This document shows, one piece after another, positions 52,145 through 60,324 of a stretch of DNA of 64,000 nucleotides. The stretch is taken from the NCBI GenBank assembly GCA_963712055.1, contig CAVQGN010000003.1:496001-560000 (forward strand), read 5' to 3'. A program made the position numbers and the translations under genes. The DNA comes from JAHBVL01 sp963712055. Its GTDB lineage: Bacteria > Chloroflexota > Chloroflexia > Thermomicrobiales > UBA6265. Below the pieces are notes generated by a model, which had not been told where the DNA came from, ran no database searches, and was given only the letters and a program-made list of their open reading frames with translations. The stretch's first letter is position 1. Every line of letters begins with the position of its first letter.

Positions 52145-53578
52145 GTGACCGAATCCGAAACGAACGCGACGCCACTCGGCGACTCGGCTCTAACCGGAAC
52201 AGAAACGGTATCGACCCCGTTCGGACCGATGTCGATCACCGACGGCTATCCCGACGATGCCACGGTCCAGCTCCTGTTCGACATTCGCGATCAGCAGCGA
52301 GCCGTTGAATTGATGATGTGGTCGCTGCCAATCGCGCAATTCCAGGCGTTCATGGAGCAGCAAGCCGAGCACTATCCCGGCGATTTCGCGGTCTACCAAT
52401 CGTTCAACGAACATGGTGGTATCGTGACTGCGAACGGAACGACACCATACATTGTTGGTTTCAAGAATCTGTCCGAGACCGGGCCGATCGTGATCGATAT
52501 GCCAGCCGGAAAGTACGCGGCCGGTGTGCTGGACTGGTGGCAGGCACCGGTATGTGACCTCGGGTTGGCCGGCCCGGATGGGGGTAATGGTGGCCGTTAC
52601 GTCATTGTCGGGCCTGACTCAGACCCGGCTGACTTTGAGTCTGCGGACATTTTCGCGTTTCGATCGCCAACGAACAAGGTTTTTCTCGGATTCAGGGTAT
52701 TGGAACCGGGAACCGCAGCCATCGACGCGTTTTTTGCCAGGGTCAGGATCGGCACTCACGGATCGGAACCGGTCACGCCATCCTATGTGTCGAATCTCGA
52801 TCGACCATGGGCGGCGACCGCGCCGACTGGGCTTCCGTATTTCGAGATGGTGCACCGAGCGATTCAGAAAGAAGCGGTTGTCGACCGGGACAAGGCGTTC
52901 ATGGGCTATCTCCGCAACCTGGGGATCGAGGATGGAAAGCCGTTCAAACCAACGCCTCGGCAAGCGGAGCTTCTCACGAACGGCTCGAAACTTGGAGAAC
53001 TCCTCGCTCGGTCGAACGCAATGGAACCGTATTTCAGCGAACCGTTCTACGAAGGGACCTCGTGGTATCGACTGATCGACTTCCCGGTCGAGCAGGACGA
53101 TGCAGTTCGTTACTATCTCGATGAACGTTCAGCGTTCTTCTACGAAGCAATCACCACCAGCAAAGGAATGACAACCGAGACACCGGGTTTGGGTCAGGTC
53201 TACCTCGGCACGAAACGCGATGCTGATGGCAACGTGCTCCAGGGCGGCCAAACCTACCGCATCCGGATCCCGAAGGATGCGCCCGCGTTGCAATTCTGGT
53301 CCATCGTTGTTTATGACGTGCCGTTGCGCCTCTTTGTACGCACACCGCAGCAAAACGCGGTGTTAAGTTCCCGCAGTGAAACGTTGCAGTTCGGTGAAGA
53401 CGGATCCTGCGACATTTTCACCGGCCCGGACGCATCCGCGATTCCAACTGGGATGGAAACCAATTTCATTCAGACGAATCCCGGCGAAGGATGGTTTCCC
53501 TACCTCCGTCTCTATGCGCCAACTGAGCCGTTTTTCGACAAGAGCTGGAACCTGCCAGACATCGAACGAATTGGATAG
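52145..53578 (+). CDS. DUF1254/DUF1214-domain protein
   Basis: About 477 residues from a GTG with GGGAGG six bases upstream; no signal peptide seen. N-terminal DUF1254 (ITDGYPDDATVQLLFDIRDQ, SFNEHGGIVTANGTTPYI) and C-terminal DUF1214 (DGNVLQGGQTYRIRIPKDAP, FWSIVVYD, ending DKSWNLPDIERIG). This two-domain family is widespread and usually periplasmic, with unproven enzymatic function. The closing WNLPDIERI motif is characteristic. Its lack of a leader is unusual for the family. Confidence 0.85.
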   Translation: MTESETNATPLGDSALTGTETVSTPFGPMSITDGYPDDATVQLLFDIRDQQRAVELMMWSLPIAQFQAFMEQQAEHYPGDFAVYQSFNEHGGIVTANGTTPYIVGFKNLSETGPIVIDMPAGKYAAGVLDWWQAPVCDLGLAGPDGGNGGRYVIVGPDSDPADFESADIFAFRSPTNKVFLGFRVLEPGTAAIDAFFARVRIGTHGSEPVTPSYVSNLDRPWAATAPTGLPYFEMVHRAIQKEAVVDRDKAFMGYLRNLGIEDGKPFKPTPRQAELLTNGSKLGELLARSNAMEPYFSEPFYEGTSWYRLIDFPVEQDDAVRYYLDERSAFFYEAITTSKGMTTETPGLGQVYLGTKRDADGNVLQGGQTYRIRIPKDAPALQFWSIVVYDVPLRLFVRTPQQNAVLSSRSETLQFGEDGSCDIFTGPDASAIPTGMETNFIQTNPGEGWFPYLRLYAPTEPFFDKSWNLPDIERIG

Positions 53579-53670
53579 GGTCAGAGACCCAAACTGAGAA
53601 ACCTGCGTGAAGCAAGGCCAAGACTCTGGCACAATGGCACTCTGTTCATTCGCGTGATCGAGGGGCCGCT

Positions 53671-53800
53671 ATGCCCGCCAGCCAGTACGGAGTCTGTGTT
53701 CCTGTTTTCGCCAGTCTCGGTGAATACCAATACCGCGCATTTCATCGACACTGCCCGCGGCTGACTGGTCGATCAACCGGCTTTGACGGCTGCCTTGCCG
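53671..53800 (+). pseudogene. Chimeric remnant: LLM oxidoreductase start joined to D-2-hydroxyacid dehydrogenase fragment
   Basis: From the ATG at 53671, codons 5-18 read QYGVCVPVFASLGE, close to the N-terminus of the intact flavin-dependent oxidoreductase at 54926 (QFGVCLPIFASPGE), about 80% identical in DNA over 43 nt. Right after, in another frame, 53735-53800 reads AHFIDTARG-stop-LVDQPALTAAL, clearly the catalytic-Arg segment of the dehydrogenase at 50940 (ALFMNTARGKLVDQSALTAAL). The frame shift, internal TGA and loss of both gene bodies mark it as a decayed fusion produced by deletion between two ancestral neighbours. A 59-codon frame runs over it, but translation is doubtful. Confidence 0.75.
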
Positions 53801-53871
53801 ACATCTCGTTTCCTGACAGCCAAATCAAATTCGTCCGCTTTGTCAATTGACATGAGAATCCCAACAGAAAG

Positions 53872-54789
53872 ATGCCTGATCCAGTGACCACTCCCCATCG
53901 GACCGCCATGTTGCAGCGAATCGACCGCGTGCGCGAGCAGTTTTCTGGACGACTGGGCGTTGCCGCGACGAATCTGGCCACCGGGGAGGACGTGTTCGTC
54001 GATGAGACGCATCCCTTTCCAACGGCGAGTACGGTCAAGGTACCGGTTCTGCACGAGCTTTTTCGCCTGGCTGAAGCGGGTGCTTTTTCGTTGTCCGATC
54101 GCATCGAGGTGAAGGATTCGGACATCGTGCGCGGTTCGGGAGTCTTGCGGGATTTGCAATCGGGTCTGAATCCGACCATTCATGATCTTGCGATGCTGAT
54201 GATCATCGTCAGTGACAACACAGCCACGAACATATGCATCGATCTGGTTGGAGGTCCAGCGGCAATTACCCAGTCGATGCACGATCTTGGACTGGAGTCG
54301 ATCGTTGTTCATCGCAAGATCACCTTCGATTCCGTTTCTGGCGATCGCAAGTGGTTGGCCGAAGCGGCACCGATTGATCTCATGCGGTTATCCGGTTTGA
54401 TCGGCAAAGATCAAGCAGTCAGTCCTGCAGCATCGCAGGGGATGTTGGCCATCATGCGGCGTCAGCACAGCCTGATCCAGTTTCCACGTTTTCTCGGGTA
54501 CAACCCCTATGCGGCAGAATCAGGTGAAGCGCAGCCCTACTGGATTGCGAACAAAACCGGCAGCGTGACTGGTGTGCGCGCTGACACCGGGCTGGTAGGG
54601 CTACCTGGTGATCAACTCATCTCGTTTTGCGTAATGACCGAAGGCAGCACCCAAACCGGATTCACAACGGAAAACGAAGGAGAGATCGTAAACGGCAGGC
54701 TTGGCCGCATTCTCCTCGAATACTGGTGGCCGGATGGATTTGCTGAAGGAAAGATCGGGATCGATTCACCCTTCATGGAGGGATTCTGA
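53872..54789 (+). CDS. Class A beta-lactamase-fold serine hydrolase
   Basis: 305 residues. The three active-site motifs are intact: STVK (in PTASTVKVPVLHEL, the Ser-x-x-Lys nucleophile), SDN (in VSDNTATN) and KTG (in ANKTGSVTGV). The omega-loop glutamate of true class A beta-lactamases (ExxLN) is not evident, and there is no signal peptide, so a cytoplasmic or unconventional hydrolase is more likely than antibiotic resistance. Such proteins can be peptidases or esterases. The initiation region is weak: no good ribosome binding site at the ATG 53872. Confidence 0.82.
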   Translation: MPDPVTTPHRTAMLQRIDRVREQFSGRLGVAATNLATGEDVFVDETHPFPTASTVKVPVLHELFRLAEAGAFSLSDRIEVKDSDIVRGSGVLRDLQSGLNPTIHDLAMLMIIVSDNTATNICIDLVGGPAAITQSMHDLGLESIVVHRKITFDSVSGDRKWLAEAAPIDLMRLSGLIGKDQAVSPAASQGMLAIMRRQHSLIQFPRFLGYNPYAAESGEAQPYWIANKTGSVTGVRADTGLVGLPGDQLISFCVMTEGSTQTGFTTENEGEIVNGRLGRILLEYWWPDGFAEGKIGIDSPFMEGF

Positions 54790-54925
54790 CGCCGCCGAAA
54801 TCGCATAACAGAAGCGCAGCGACATCGTTTTCCCATATCCTGTCTCCATAACCTCTTCTGCCAGGAGCACAGGCTGGTGTTTGGTACCAGCTGTTGCCAA
54901 CAGGGTTCAATGAAAGGTCACGTCG

Positions 54926-55984
54926 GTGTTGCAGACTCAATTCGGTGTCTGTCTTCCTATTTTCGCCAGTCCCGGCGAGAACCTTTTCCGCGTTCCCGGA
55001 TTTGATTCGATCGAACCCGCGACTGCACTGGCGTGGGGCCGCCACGCGGAAAAACTTGGGTTCGATTCGCTCTGGGTTGCTGATCATCTGATGCTTGGCA
55101 AGGACGAGGCGATCCTGGAAGGCTGGACCGTGCTTTCGGCGCTGGCCGGAGCAACTACTCGACCAAGACTCGGGATGATCCATCAAGCCCACTATTTTCG
55201 GCATCCGTCATTGGCGGCCAAGATGGCGAGCACGATCGACCAGCTTTCTGGCGGACGCTTGATCCATTTCATGGACTGCGGCTACCAGGGACGAGAGTAT
55301 GTCAACTATGGCTTGCCCTGGAAGGATGATGTTTCCGACCGGGCCGCTGATCTCGACGAAGCGATCGATCTGATCACGACGCTCTGGACCACGAGCGGCC
55401 CGGTCACCTACGAAGGAAAGATGTGGCAGGTTCACGACGCCGTGTCCGAACCGAAACCGCTGCAGCAACCCTATCCACCCCTCTGGTTTGGCGAGGTCAA
55501 TCCGGTCGTGCTCGATCTGTGCGCACGTCGTGGAAATGGCTGGAACAGCACCCCGGTTTCTGCTGCTGAGATGCGGCGCCGAATAGGTTTACTGACCGAA
55601 GCCTGTGATCGCCATGATCGGGATGCGGATGAGATCGAAAAGAGTCTCGAAACACAAATTCTGATCGCGCCTGATCTCGAATCACTCCGGCAGAAACTGC
55701 GTCATCTGATCGAACTCGGGGGTACGCAGAATCACCTGCCGCCACAGATCGCGCCATTCGTCCATTCCTATGCGACCGACGAAAACACGCAGCGTTTTGT
55801 CAACGGCGACTGGGATGAACTCCCGGAACCGATGGCGAGCGATTGGCTGGTCGGAACACCAGAGATGATCCGGGCTCGCATCGGCGCGTACGAAACCGAA
55901 GGGATTCGTCACTTTATGCTCTGGTTCATGGACGCACCCAATTCAAGCGGGATGGAGCTCTTTGCCCGCGAGTTCCTGGGATAG
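54926..55984 (+). CDS. LLM-class flavin-dependent oxidoreductase (luciferase-like)
   Basis: 352 residues from a GTG with AAAGG eight bases upstream. The TIM-barrel landmarks are GVCLPIFASPGENLF, the KLGFDSLWVADHL helix-strand, RLGMIHQAHYFRHPSLAAKM, and GGRLIHFMDCGYQGREYVNYG. Members use FMN or coenzyme F420 to oxidise or hydroxylate small molecules. The cofactor cannot be assigned from sequence alone. A decayed N-terminal copy is at 53671, on the other side of the beta-lactamase-like gene. Confidence 0.88.
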   Translation: MLQTQFGVCLPIFASPGENLFRVPGFDSIEPATALAWGRHAEKLGFDSLWVADHLMLGKDEAILEGWTVLSALAGATTRPRLGMIHQAHYFRHPSLAAKMASTIDQLSGGRLIHFMDCGYQGREYVNYGLPWKDDVSDRAADLDEAIDLITTLWTTSGPVTYEGKMWQVHDAVSEPKPLQQPYPPLWFGEVNPVVLDLCARRGNGWNSTPVSAAEMRRRIGLLTEACDRHDRDADEIEKSLETQILIAPDLESLRQKLRHLIELGGTQNHLPPQIAPFVHSYATDENTQRFVNGDWDELPEPMASDWLVGTPEMIRARIGAYETEGIRHFMLWFMDAPNSSGMELFAREFLG

Positions 55985-56019
55985 AAATCGAGTTGTAGAT
56001 CACCAGAATTACTGCTGAA

Positions 56020-56055
56020 GGTGTCGTTTATGGTATCGTTAAGGGTGTCACTTTG
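56020..56055 (+). repeat. Three contiguous 12-nt direct repeats (candidate operator)
   Basis: GGTGTCGTTTAT (56020-56031), GGTATCGTTAAG (56032-56043), GGTGTCACTTTG (56044-56055), head to tail with no spacer, 28 nt before the antitoxin start. Their position fits binding sites for the Xre-type antitoxin on its own promoter. Confidence 0.6.
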
Positions 56056-56083
56056 AATCGTGGATCGAATGAGGACCGCGACC

Positions 56084-56494
56084 ATGACTGCTACCGTGCC
56101 AAAGCCAATCACCGGAACCGATTTCGATGAGCTTTTGATGTCGGCTCACCGGCGAACGCTCAAAGCGACACCCGCTGAAATGGCCAGCTTCTTCCAGGAT
56201 CTGCTGGGTCAGGCATTGACGGCCTACATGACGGATACCGCGAATCCCAAAGCGGTCGGTCTTTGGGCACGGGGTGAGCGTGCGCCTCGTCGTGCAGCCG
56301 AGTCGACCCTGCGAGACGCCTATCATGCTGCAACCTTGATCGCCGAATACGATGACCTCGAGACTGCGCGAGTCTGGTTCGTCGGAATGAATCCGTTTCT
56401 GCATGATCGCTCGCCGGTCAGCGTTTTCCATGGTGACCCCAAAGCCGGGGAAAAAGTGATGAATGCGGCGATGTCCTATCTCGCCTACGGTTGA
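56084..56494 (+). CDS. Xre/MbcA/ParS-family antitoxin of a RES toxin
   Basis: 136 residues from an ATG with GAGGA eight bases upstream. The N-terminal half carries a helix-turn-helix-like region (LLGQALTAYMTDTANPKAVGLWARGERAP), and the C-terminal part is the toxin-binding antitoxin domain (WFVGMNPFLHDRSPVSVFHGDP, the DUF2384-type NPxLxxxxP motif). These antitoxins block their RES toxin and repress the operon. Its stop TGA shares a base with the toxin ATG, so the two are translationally coupled. Three 12-nt repeats precede it. Confidence 0.85.
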   Translation: MTATVPKPITGTDFDELLMSAHRRTLKATPAEMASFFQDLLGQALTAYMTDTANPKAVGLWARGERAPRRAAESTLRDAYHAATLIAEYDDLETARVWFVGMNPFLHDRSPVSVFHGDPKAGEKVMNAAMSYLAYG

Positions 56495-57138
56495 TGTCGA
56501 TCGTCCTGGCGGACGATCCTCCGCGTCTCTTTCGGGTTGGAAAATCACCTGATCCATTGATCTGGCCTCAACGACGGAGCTACGGACGGTACGGCGATCC
56601 ACTGGAGCGACTATCAACGCTCTATGCTGCCGAGAGCCGAAGGGGTGCGTTTCTCGAAACACTCGACAGTTTTCGGCCAAGCGTCGCGACGCTCAGTAGA
56701 GCGGCCGACATCGATGATGTCCCGCTGAGTTCGCTTATGTCCTCGTTCGCCGTTGTTCCACCGGCGTTTTTCAACCGGCGTCTGGCAGAGTTTCGGACGG
56801 TGGGATCAGGTCAGTGGCTCGACCTGCGGTCGGCTACCACGCACGCCCATCTCCGCGATGCACTGTATGTTGAGCTGAACTCCTTGGGCTACACCGAACG
56901 TTTCGTGCTCGGCGATCTGGTATCGCATCATCATGACGTGAACCGCCTGATCGCTGGGTGGGCAATCAACAATGGTTTCGGTGGAATTGCCTATCCGAGC
57001 TGCCATGACTTCATCGAAACATGCTGGGCGCTCTTTGAAGGCGTCGAATTCGAACCTCTGGCCGCGCCCCAACCCATCCGAAAGAGCGACCCCGACCTGC
57101 TTGCGGTTGCCGGGCTCTGGAATCTGCGCGTTCCGTAG
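56494..57138 (+). CDS. RES-domain NAD+-degrading toxin
   Basis: 214 residues. The RES fold is recognised by the order of RLFRVGKSP (catalytic-face Arg), RYGDPLERLSTLYAAESRRGAFLETLDSF with the conserved Tyr and Glu, then SGQWLDLRSATTHAHLRD, and IAGWAINNGFGGIAYPSCHD with the Ser/Asn strand. RES toxins degrade NAD+ by phosphorolysis or hydrolysis and are ADP-ribosyltransferase-like. It overlaps the antitoxin by one base (TGATG). It is near the average length for the family. Confidence 0.85.
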   Translation: MSIVLADDPPRLFRVGKSPDPLIWPQRRSYGRYGDPLERLSTLYAAESRRGAFLETLDSFRPSVATLSRAADIDDVPLSSLMSSFAVVPPAFFNRRLAEFRTVGSGQWLDLRSATTHAHLRDALYVELNSLGYTERFVLGDLVSHHHDVNRLIAGWAINNGFGGIAYPSCHDFIETCWALFEGVEFEPLAAPQPIRKSDPDLLAVAGLWNLRVP

Positions 57139-57203
57139 ATCTTCGAAGACCAGTCCACGATCTACTATTGATGACTGACCCGGTGATTCGGTCAGGAGTC
57201 CAA

Positions 57204-58934
57204 ATGCCCTATTCCAACACGGAAATCGCTGATATCTTCGAGGAAGTTGCCGACCTGCTAGAGATCGATGGCGCCAATCCGTTCCGGGTTCGTGCCTATC
57301 GCCAGGCGGCCGAGAACATCCGCGACATGGGTCCAAGTCTGGCAGACCTAGTCGCCAACGAATCGGATCTGACGAAACTGCCGGGTATCGGCAAGGACCT
57401 CGCGGGCGCGATAGTCGATCTGACCAAAACCGGTACCTATCCTGATCTGGAAACACTGCGGGAAAAGGTCAATCCCTCCTTGCGCGAACTCCTCCGCATC
57501 CCTGGTCTCGGACCGAAAAAAGTGAAACGGCTTCACGAGGAACTCGGAATCTTGAGTCTGGACGATCTACAGGTCGCCGTCGATGCCCACCGGTTGGCCG
57601 ATCTGAGTGGGTTTGGAAAGAAATCCGAGGAGAAAATCGCGAAGGAGCTCGCGTCGGGACGGTTGAAAAAGTCCCGCCGACTCTGGGCGGATGTTGAACC
57701 GATCGCGATCACGTTGGAACGGTTCGTGGCGTCGCTGCCGAGTGTCGAGCAGGCCACCGCCGCCGGCAGTTTTCGGCGGAAACGGGACACGATCGGCGAT
57801 CTCGACATCATTGCTGCGGCCGCCGAGGGTGGCCCGGTAATCGATGCGTTTGTCGAGCACGAACTTGTGGCGCAGATCACCGGACAGGGAGACACCCGTG
57901 CGGCGGTGGTGCTCCGCAATGGGCTAGCTTGCGACCTACGGGTCGTCCCTCCGGCGAGCTTCGGCGCTGCCCTGCTCTATTTCACCGGTTCGAAAGATCA
58001 CAATATCGTCCTCCGCGGAATGGCGATCGACCGCCAATGGAAACTCAACGAATATGGCCTCTGGACCGAAAACGAGTCCGAAATGATTGCCGGCGCCACT
58101 GAAGCCGACGTCTATCGCGCGCTCGGACTTCAGTACATCGAACCCGAACTGCGCGAAAACCGGGGCGAGATCCTGGCCGCCAACAGTGATTCGCTGCCGA
58201 CGCTGATAACCCTCGGCGACATTCGCGGCGATATTCACACGCACACGACCTGGTCCGATGGAAAAGCGACGATCGAGGAAAACGCCCGGGAGGCCATCGC
58301 GCGAGGGTATGACTATGTCGCGATCACCGACCACTCACCCCGGCTGGCGATGACGCGAGGGCTCGATCCAGAGGCCTTGCAGCGGCAAGCTCACGAAATC
58401 GACACAGTGCGTGCGACGATCCCGGAAATCACCATTCTCCATGGCCAGGAGGTCGATATCCTCAAGGATGGCTCGCTCGATCAGACCGATGACGCGATGG
58501 CGAGGCTCGATATCGTGATCGCCTCGATTCATTCGCATTTCGATCTCTCACGGGAAGAGCAGACGGAAAGGCTCCTCCGCGCCATCAGCAACCCTTATGT
58601 GCAGATCATCGGTCACCCTCAAGGGCGGATTCTGACTCAGCGCGAAGCAATCTCTATCGATATGGAGCGAGTGCTGACGGCCGCTCGTGATGCCGGAGTC
58701 GTCATGGAAATCAACGCCGATCCGCATCGCCTCGATCTCGATGACCGCGCCGTCTTTTTCGGAAGAGAGCTCGGTGTCAGGTTCGTGATCAACACGGACG
58801 CCCACAAGCTCAGCAGTTTCGACCTGATGCGCCACGGAATCGACCAGGCTCGGCGGGCCTGGTTGGCGCCGAGCGACGTCATCAACACGGGCAATCTTCC
58901 TGAATTGCTGGCATCCCTCCGTCAGAAGCCGTAG
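57204..58934 (+). CDS. polX: DNA polymerase/3'-5' exonuclease PolX
   Basis: 576 residues from an ATG with AGGAG six bases upstream. The N-terminal polymerase beta-type domain has two HhH motifs (KLPGIGKDLAGAI, IPGLGPKKVKRLHEEL) and the nucleotidyltransferase metal site in RRKRDTIGDLDIIAAA. The C-terminal PHP domain has DIHTHTTWSDG, ITDHSPRLAM, HGQEVDIL and the closing NTDAHKLSSFDLM, i.e. the metal-binding His/Asp/Glu sites. It combines gap filling with 3'-5' exonuclease activity in base excision repair. It follows the RES toxin gene by 65 nt on the same strand. Confidence 0.94.
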   Translation: MPYSNTEIADIFEEVADLLEIDGANPFRVRAYRQAAENIRDMGPSLADLVANESDLTKLPGIGKDLAGAIVDLTKTGTYPDLETLREKVNPSLRELLRIPGLGPKKVKRLHEELGILSLDDLQVAVDAHRLADLSGFGKKSEEKIAKELASGRLKKSRRLWADVEPIAITLERFVASLPSVEQATAAGSFRRKRDTIGDLDIIAAAAEGGPVIDAFVEHELVAQITGQGDTRAAVVLRNGLACDLRVVPPASFGAALLYFTGSKDHNIVLRGMAIDRQWKLNEYGLWTENESEMIAGATEADVYRALGLQYIEPELRENRGEILAANSDSLPTLITLGDIRGDIHTHTTWSDGKATIEENAREAIARGYDYVAITDHSPRLAMTRGLDPEALQRQAHEIDTVRATIPEITILHGQEVDILKDGSLDQTDDAMARLDIVIASIHSHFDLSREEQTERLLRAISNPYVQIIGHPQGRILTQREAISIDMERVLTAARDAGVVMEINADPHRLDLDDRAVFFGRELGVRFVINTDAHKLSSFDLMRHGIDQARRAWLAPSDVINTGNLPELLASLRQKP

Positions 58935-59021
58935 GATTGTGTGGGAATATCCACTCACGTGAAGGCCCGGCTCGACCCGACAATGCGAGTCCGCGTCTTA
59001 CACCGTCACTGGGGGAGCACT

Positions 59022-59342
59022 ATGGCTGAGTATCTGTGCGGGTCTTCGGCAACCGAGCATCATGCGTCTGACCAAAATTCGCCCGAAGACTGGCGCAGCC
59101 AGTGGAGAGTCATACAAGGAGGCCGCGCAGGAGAACCGGCGAGTAGCCTTCCTCCGGACCAACGTCCCCGGATTGGCTACCGCGATCACCGTGATTTCAG
59201 TCGCTCCGAACGACCCAGCCTCGTCAACCGCCTCGCCCGGATCCAGGAAGGCGAAACCTGGGATGACGAACTCGGATGGGTCCAGTTTGATCTCCCGTCC
59301 TCTGCCTTCGCCGATCTCTATGTGGCGCCGCTAAAGCAGTAG
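59022..59342 (+). CDS. Small hypothetical protein
   Basis: 106 residues from an ATG with GGGGGAG six bases upstream. It is hydrophilic and rich in Arg and Pro, with no membrane segment. The C-terminal WDDELGWVQFDLPSSAFADL stretch looks the most protein-like. I recognise no family; the clear ribosome binding site is the main reason for calling it. A competing frame (59062-59334) has neither homology nor such a site. Confidence 0.5.
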   Translation: MAEYLCGSSATEHHASDQNSPEDWRSQWRVIQGGRAGEPASSLPPDQRPRIGYRDHRDFSRSERPSLVNRLARIQEGETWDDELGWVQFDLPSSAFADLYVAPLKQ

Positions 59343-59399
59343 GCCCCAAGCATCACATTCCACGCTTCGGTCGATGATCATTCCGTTGTAGCGGGGGGG

Positions 59400-60251
59400 T
59401 CAGTCGATGACGACGGCAACCCAGGCGACCGCCAGCAAACCAACCGCCATGGCCGACACCGGAAACGCAGCCAAAACACCTTGGCGAGGATCGTTACGGT
59501 AGACAAGTACGTCGATCAGCACCAGCGCAGCGGCTATCAAGCCGGCTCCGACCAGCACCTCCGACCAGGCGTTGATCACGACTGCGGTACCCAGCGCGAG
59601 TAGGAGCGTGGCCAAAAGCGCCAGCCAGACGAGCCACATGGATTTCGTTTCGCCGAGCCTGGTGGTCAAGGAGTCGATTCCGGCTGCGGTATCGGCGGCA
59701 ACATCCGGGACCGACTGCGCGATCTGCACAGCCAGCACACCCAACGCTCCGAGTGGATAAAGCGCCAGTAGAGCGGGATCCCAGGCATCGAACGTCACCG
59801 CCACCCAGATCGGCAGGAGCGGCAGTGCTAGCAGATAGGGAACCCAGGCCAGACTGGAACGCTTGAACCATACGCTGTAGACAATGCCGATCGCCGTTCC
59901 GGTGAGCAGGAGCAAAAGCGATTCCCAACCAAACGATCCTCCGAAAACCAGCATCAGCAGGACGCCGACGATACCCATGGCGCGTGCACCCCTGTGGCTC
60001 ACAAGACCCGACGGCAAGGGTTTGTCTGGTTTGGTCTGACGGTCGAACGGCTCATCGACGACTTCATTGACGACGCCGATCAGCAACTGCCCTCCCAGCA
60101 TCGCCATCAGAAGCCTGAGCAACGTGATTGCATCGAGATCGTCGCCAGCAATAAGCCAGGCAAGCGCACCGGTCGCTGCGAGGACGGCCACAACCGGAAC
60201 GAAATGCGGGAATTTGATATAGGCAAGAGTGGTCGAGCGCGTATCCTTCAT
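59400..60251 (-). CDS. UbiA-family prenyltransferase
   Basis: 283 residues with about eight to nine hydrophobic helices. The two Asp-rich motifs are intact: NEVVDEPFDRQTKPDKP in the second loop and DVAADTAAGIDSL in the sixth. This superfamily transfers a prenyl chain to an aromatic or sn-glycerol acceptor. Candidate products include menaquinone precursors, heme O and archaeal-type ether lipids; the acceptor cannot be told. It is 73 nt downstream of the MFS transporter gene on the same strand, so cotranscription is possible. Confidence 0.88.
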   Translation of the reverse strand: MKDTRSTTLAYIKFPHFVPVVAVLAATGALAWLIAGDDLDAITLLRLLMAMLGGQLLIGVVNEVVDEPFDRQTKPDKPLPSGLVSHRGARAMGIVGVLLMLVFGGSFGWESLLLLLTGTAIGIVYSVWFKRSSLAWVPYLLALPLLPIWVAVTFDAWDPALLALYPLGALGVLAVQIAQSVPDVAADTAAGIDSLTTRLGETKSMWLVWLALLATLLLALGTAVVINAWSEVLVGAGLIAAALVLIDVLVYRNDPRQGVLAAFPVSAMAVGLLAVAWVAVVID

Positions 60252-60324
60252 CGCCCACCCATGGTAGTCGTTTGGTGAAAACGAAGAGATGTCGCGACTG
60301 TCGCTGAGTTGCTCCCGGGGTGGG

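Noticed and set aside
53762..53764. TGA inside the dehydrogenase-like fragment as a second selenocysteine codon
   Set aside because: The position corresponds to a Lys in the intact gene, not Cys, the gene body is missing on both sides, and no SECIS-like hairpin follows.
56020..56055. Short CRISPR-like array
   Set aside because: The three units are contiguous 12-mers without spacers and lie at a toxin-antitoxin promoter.
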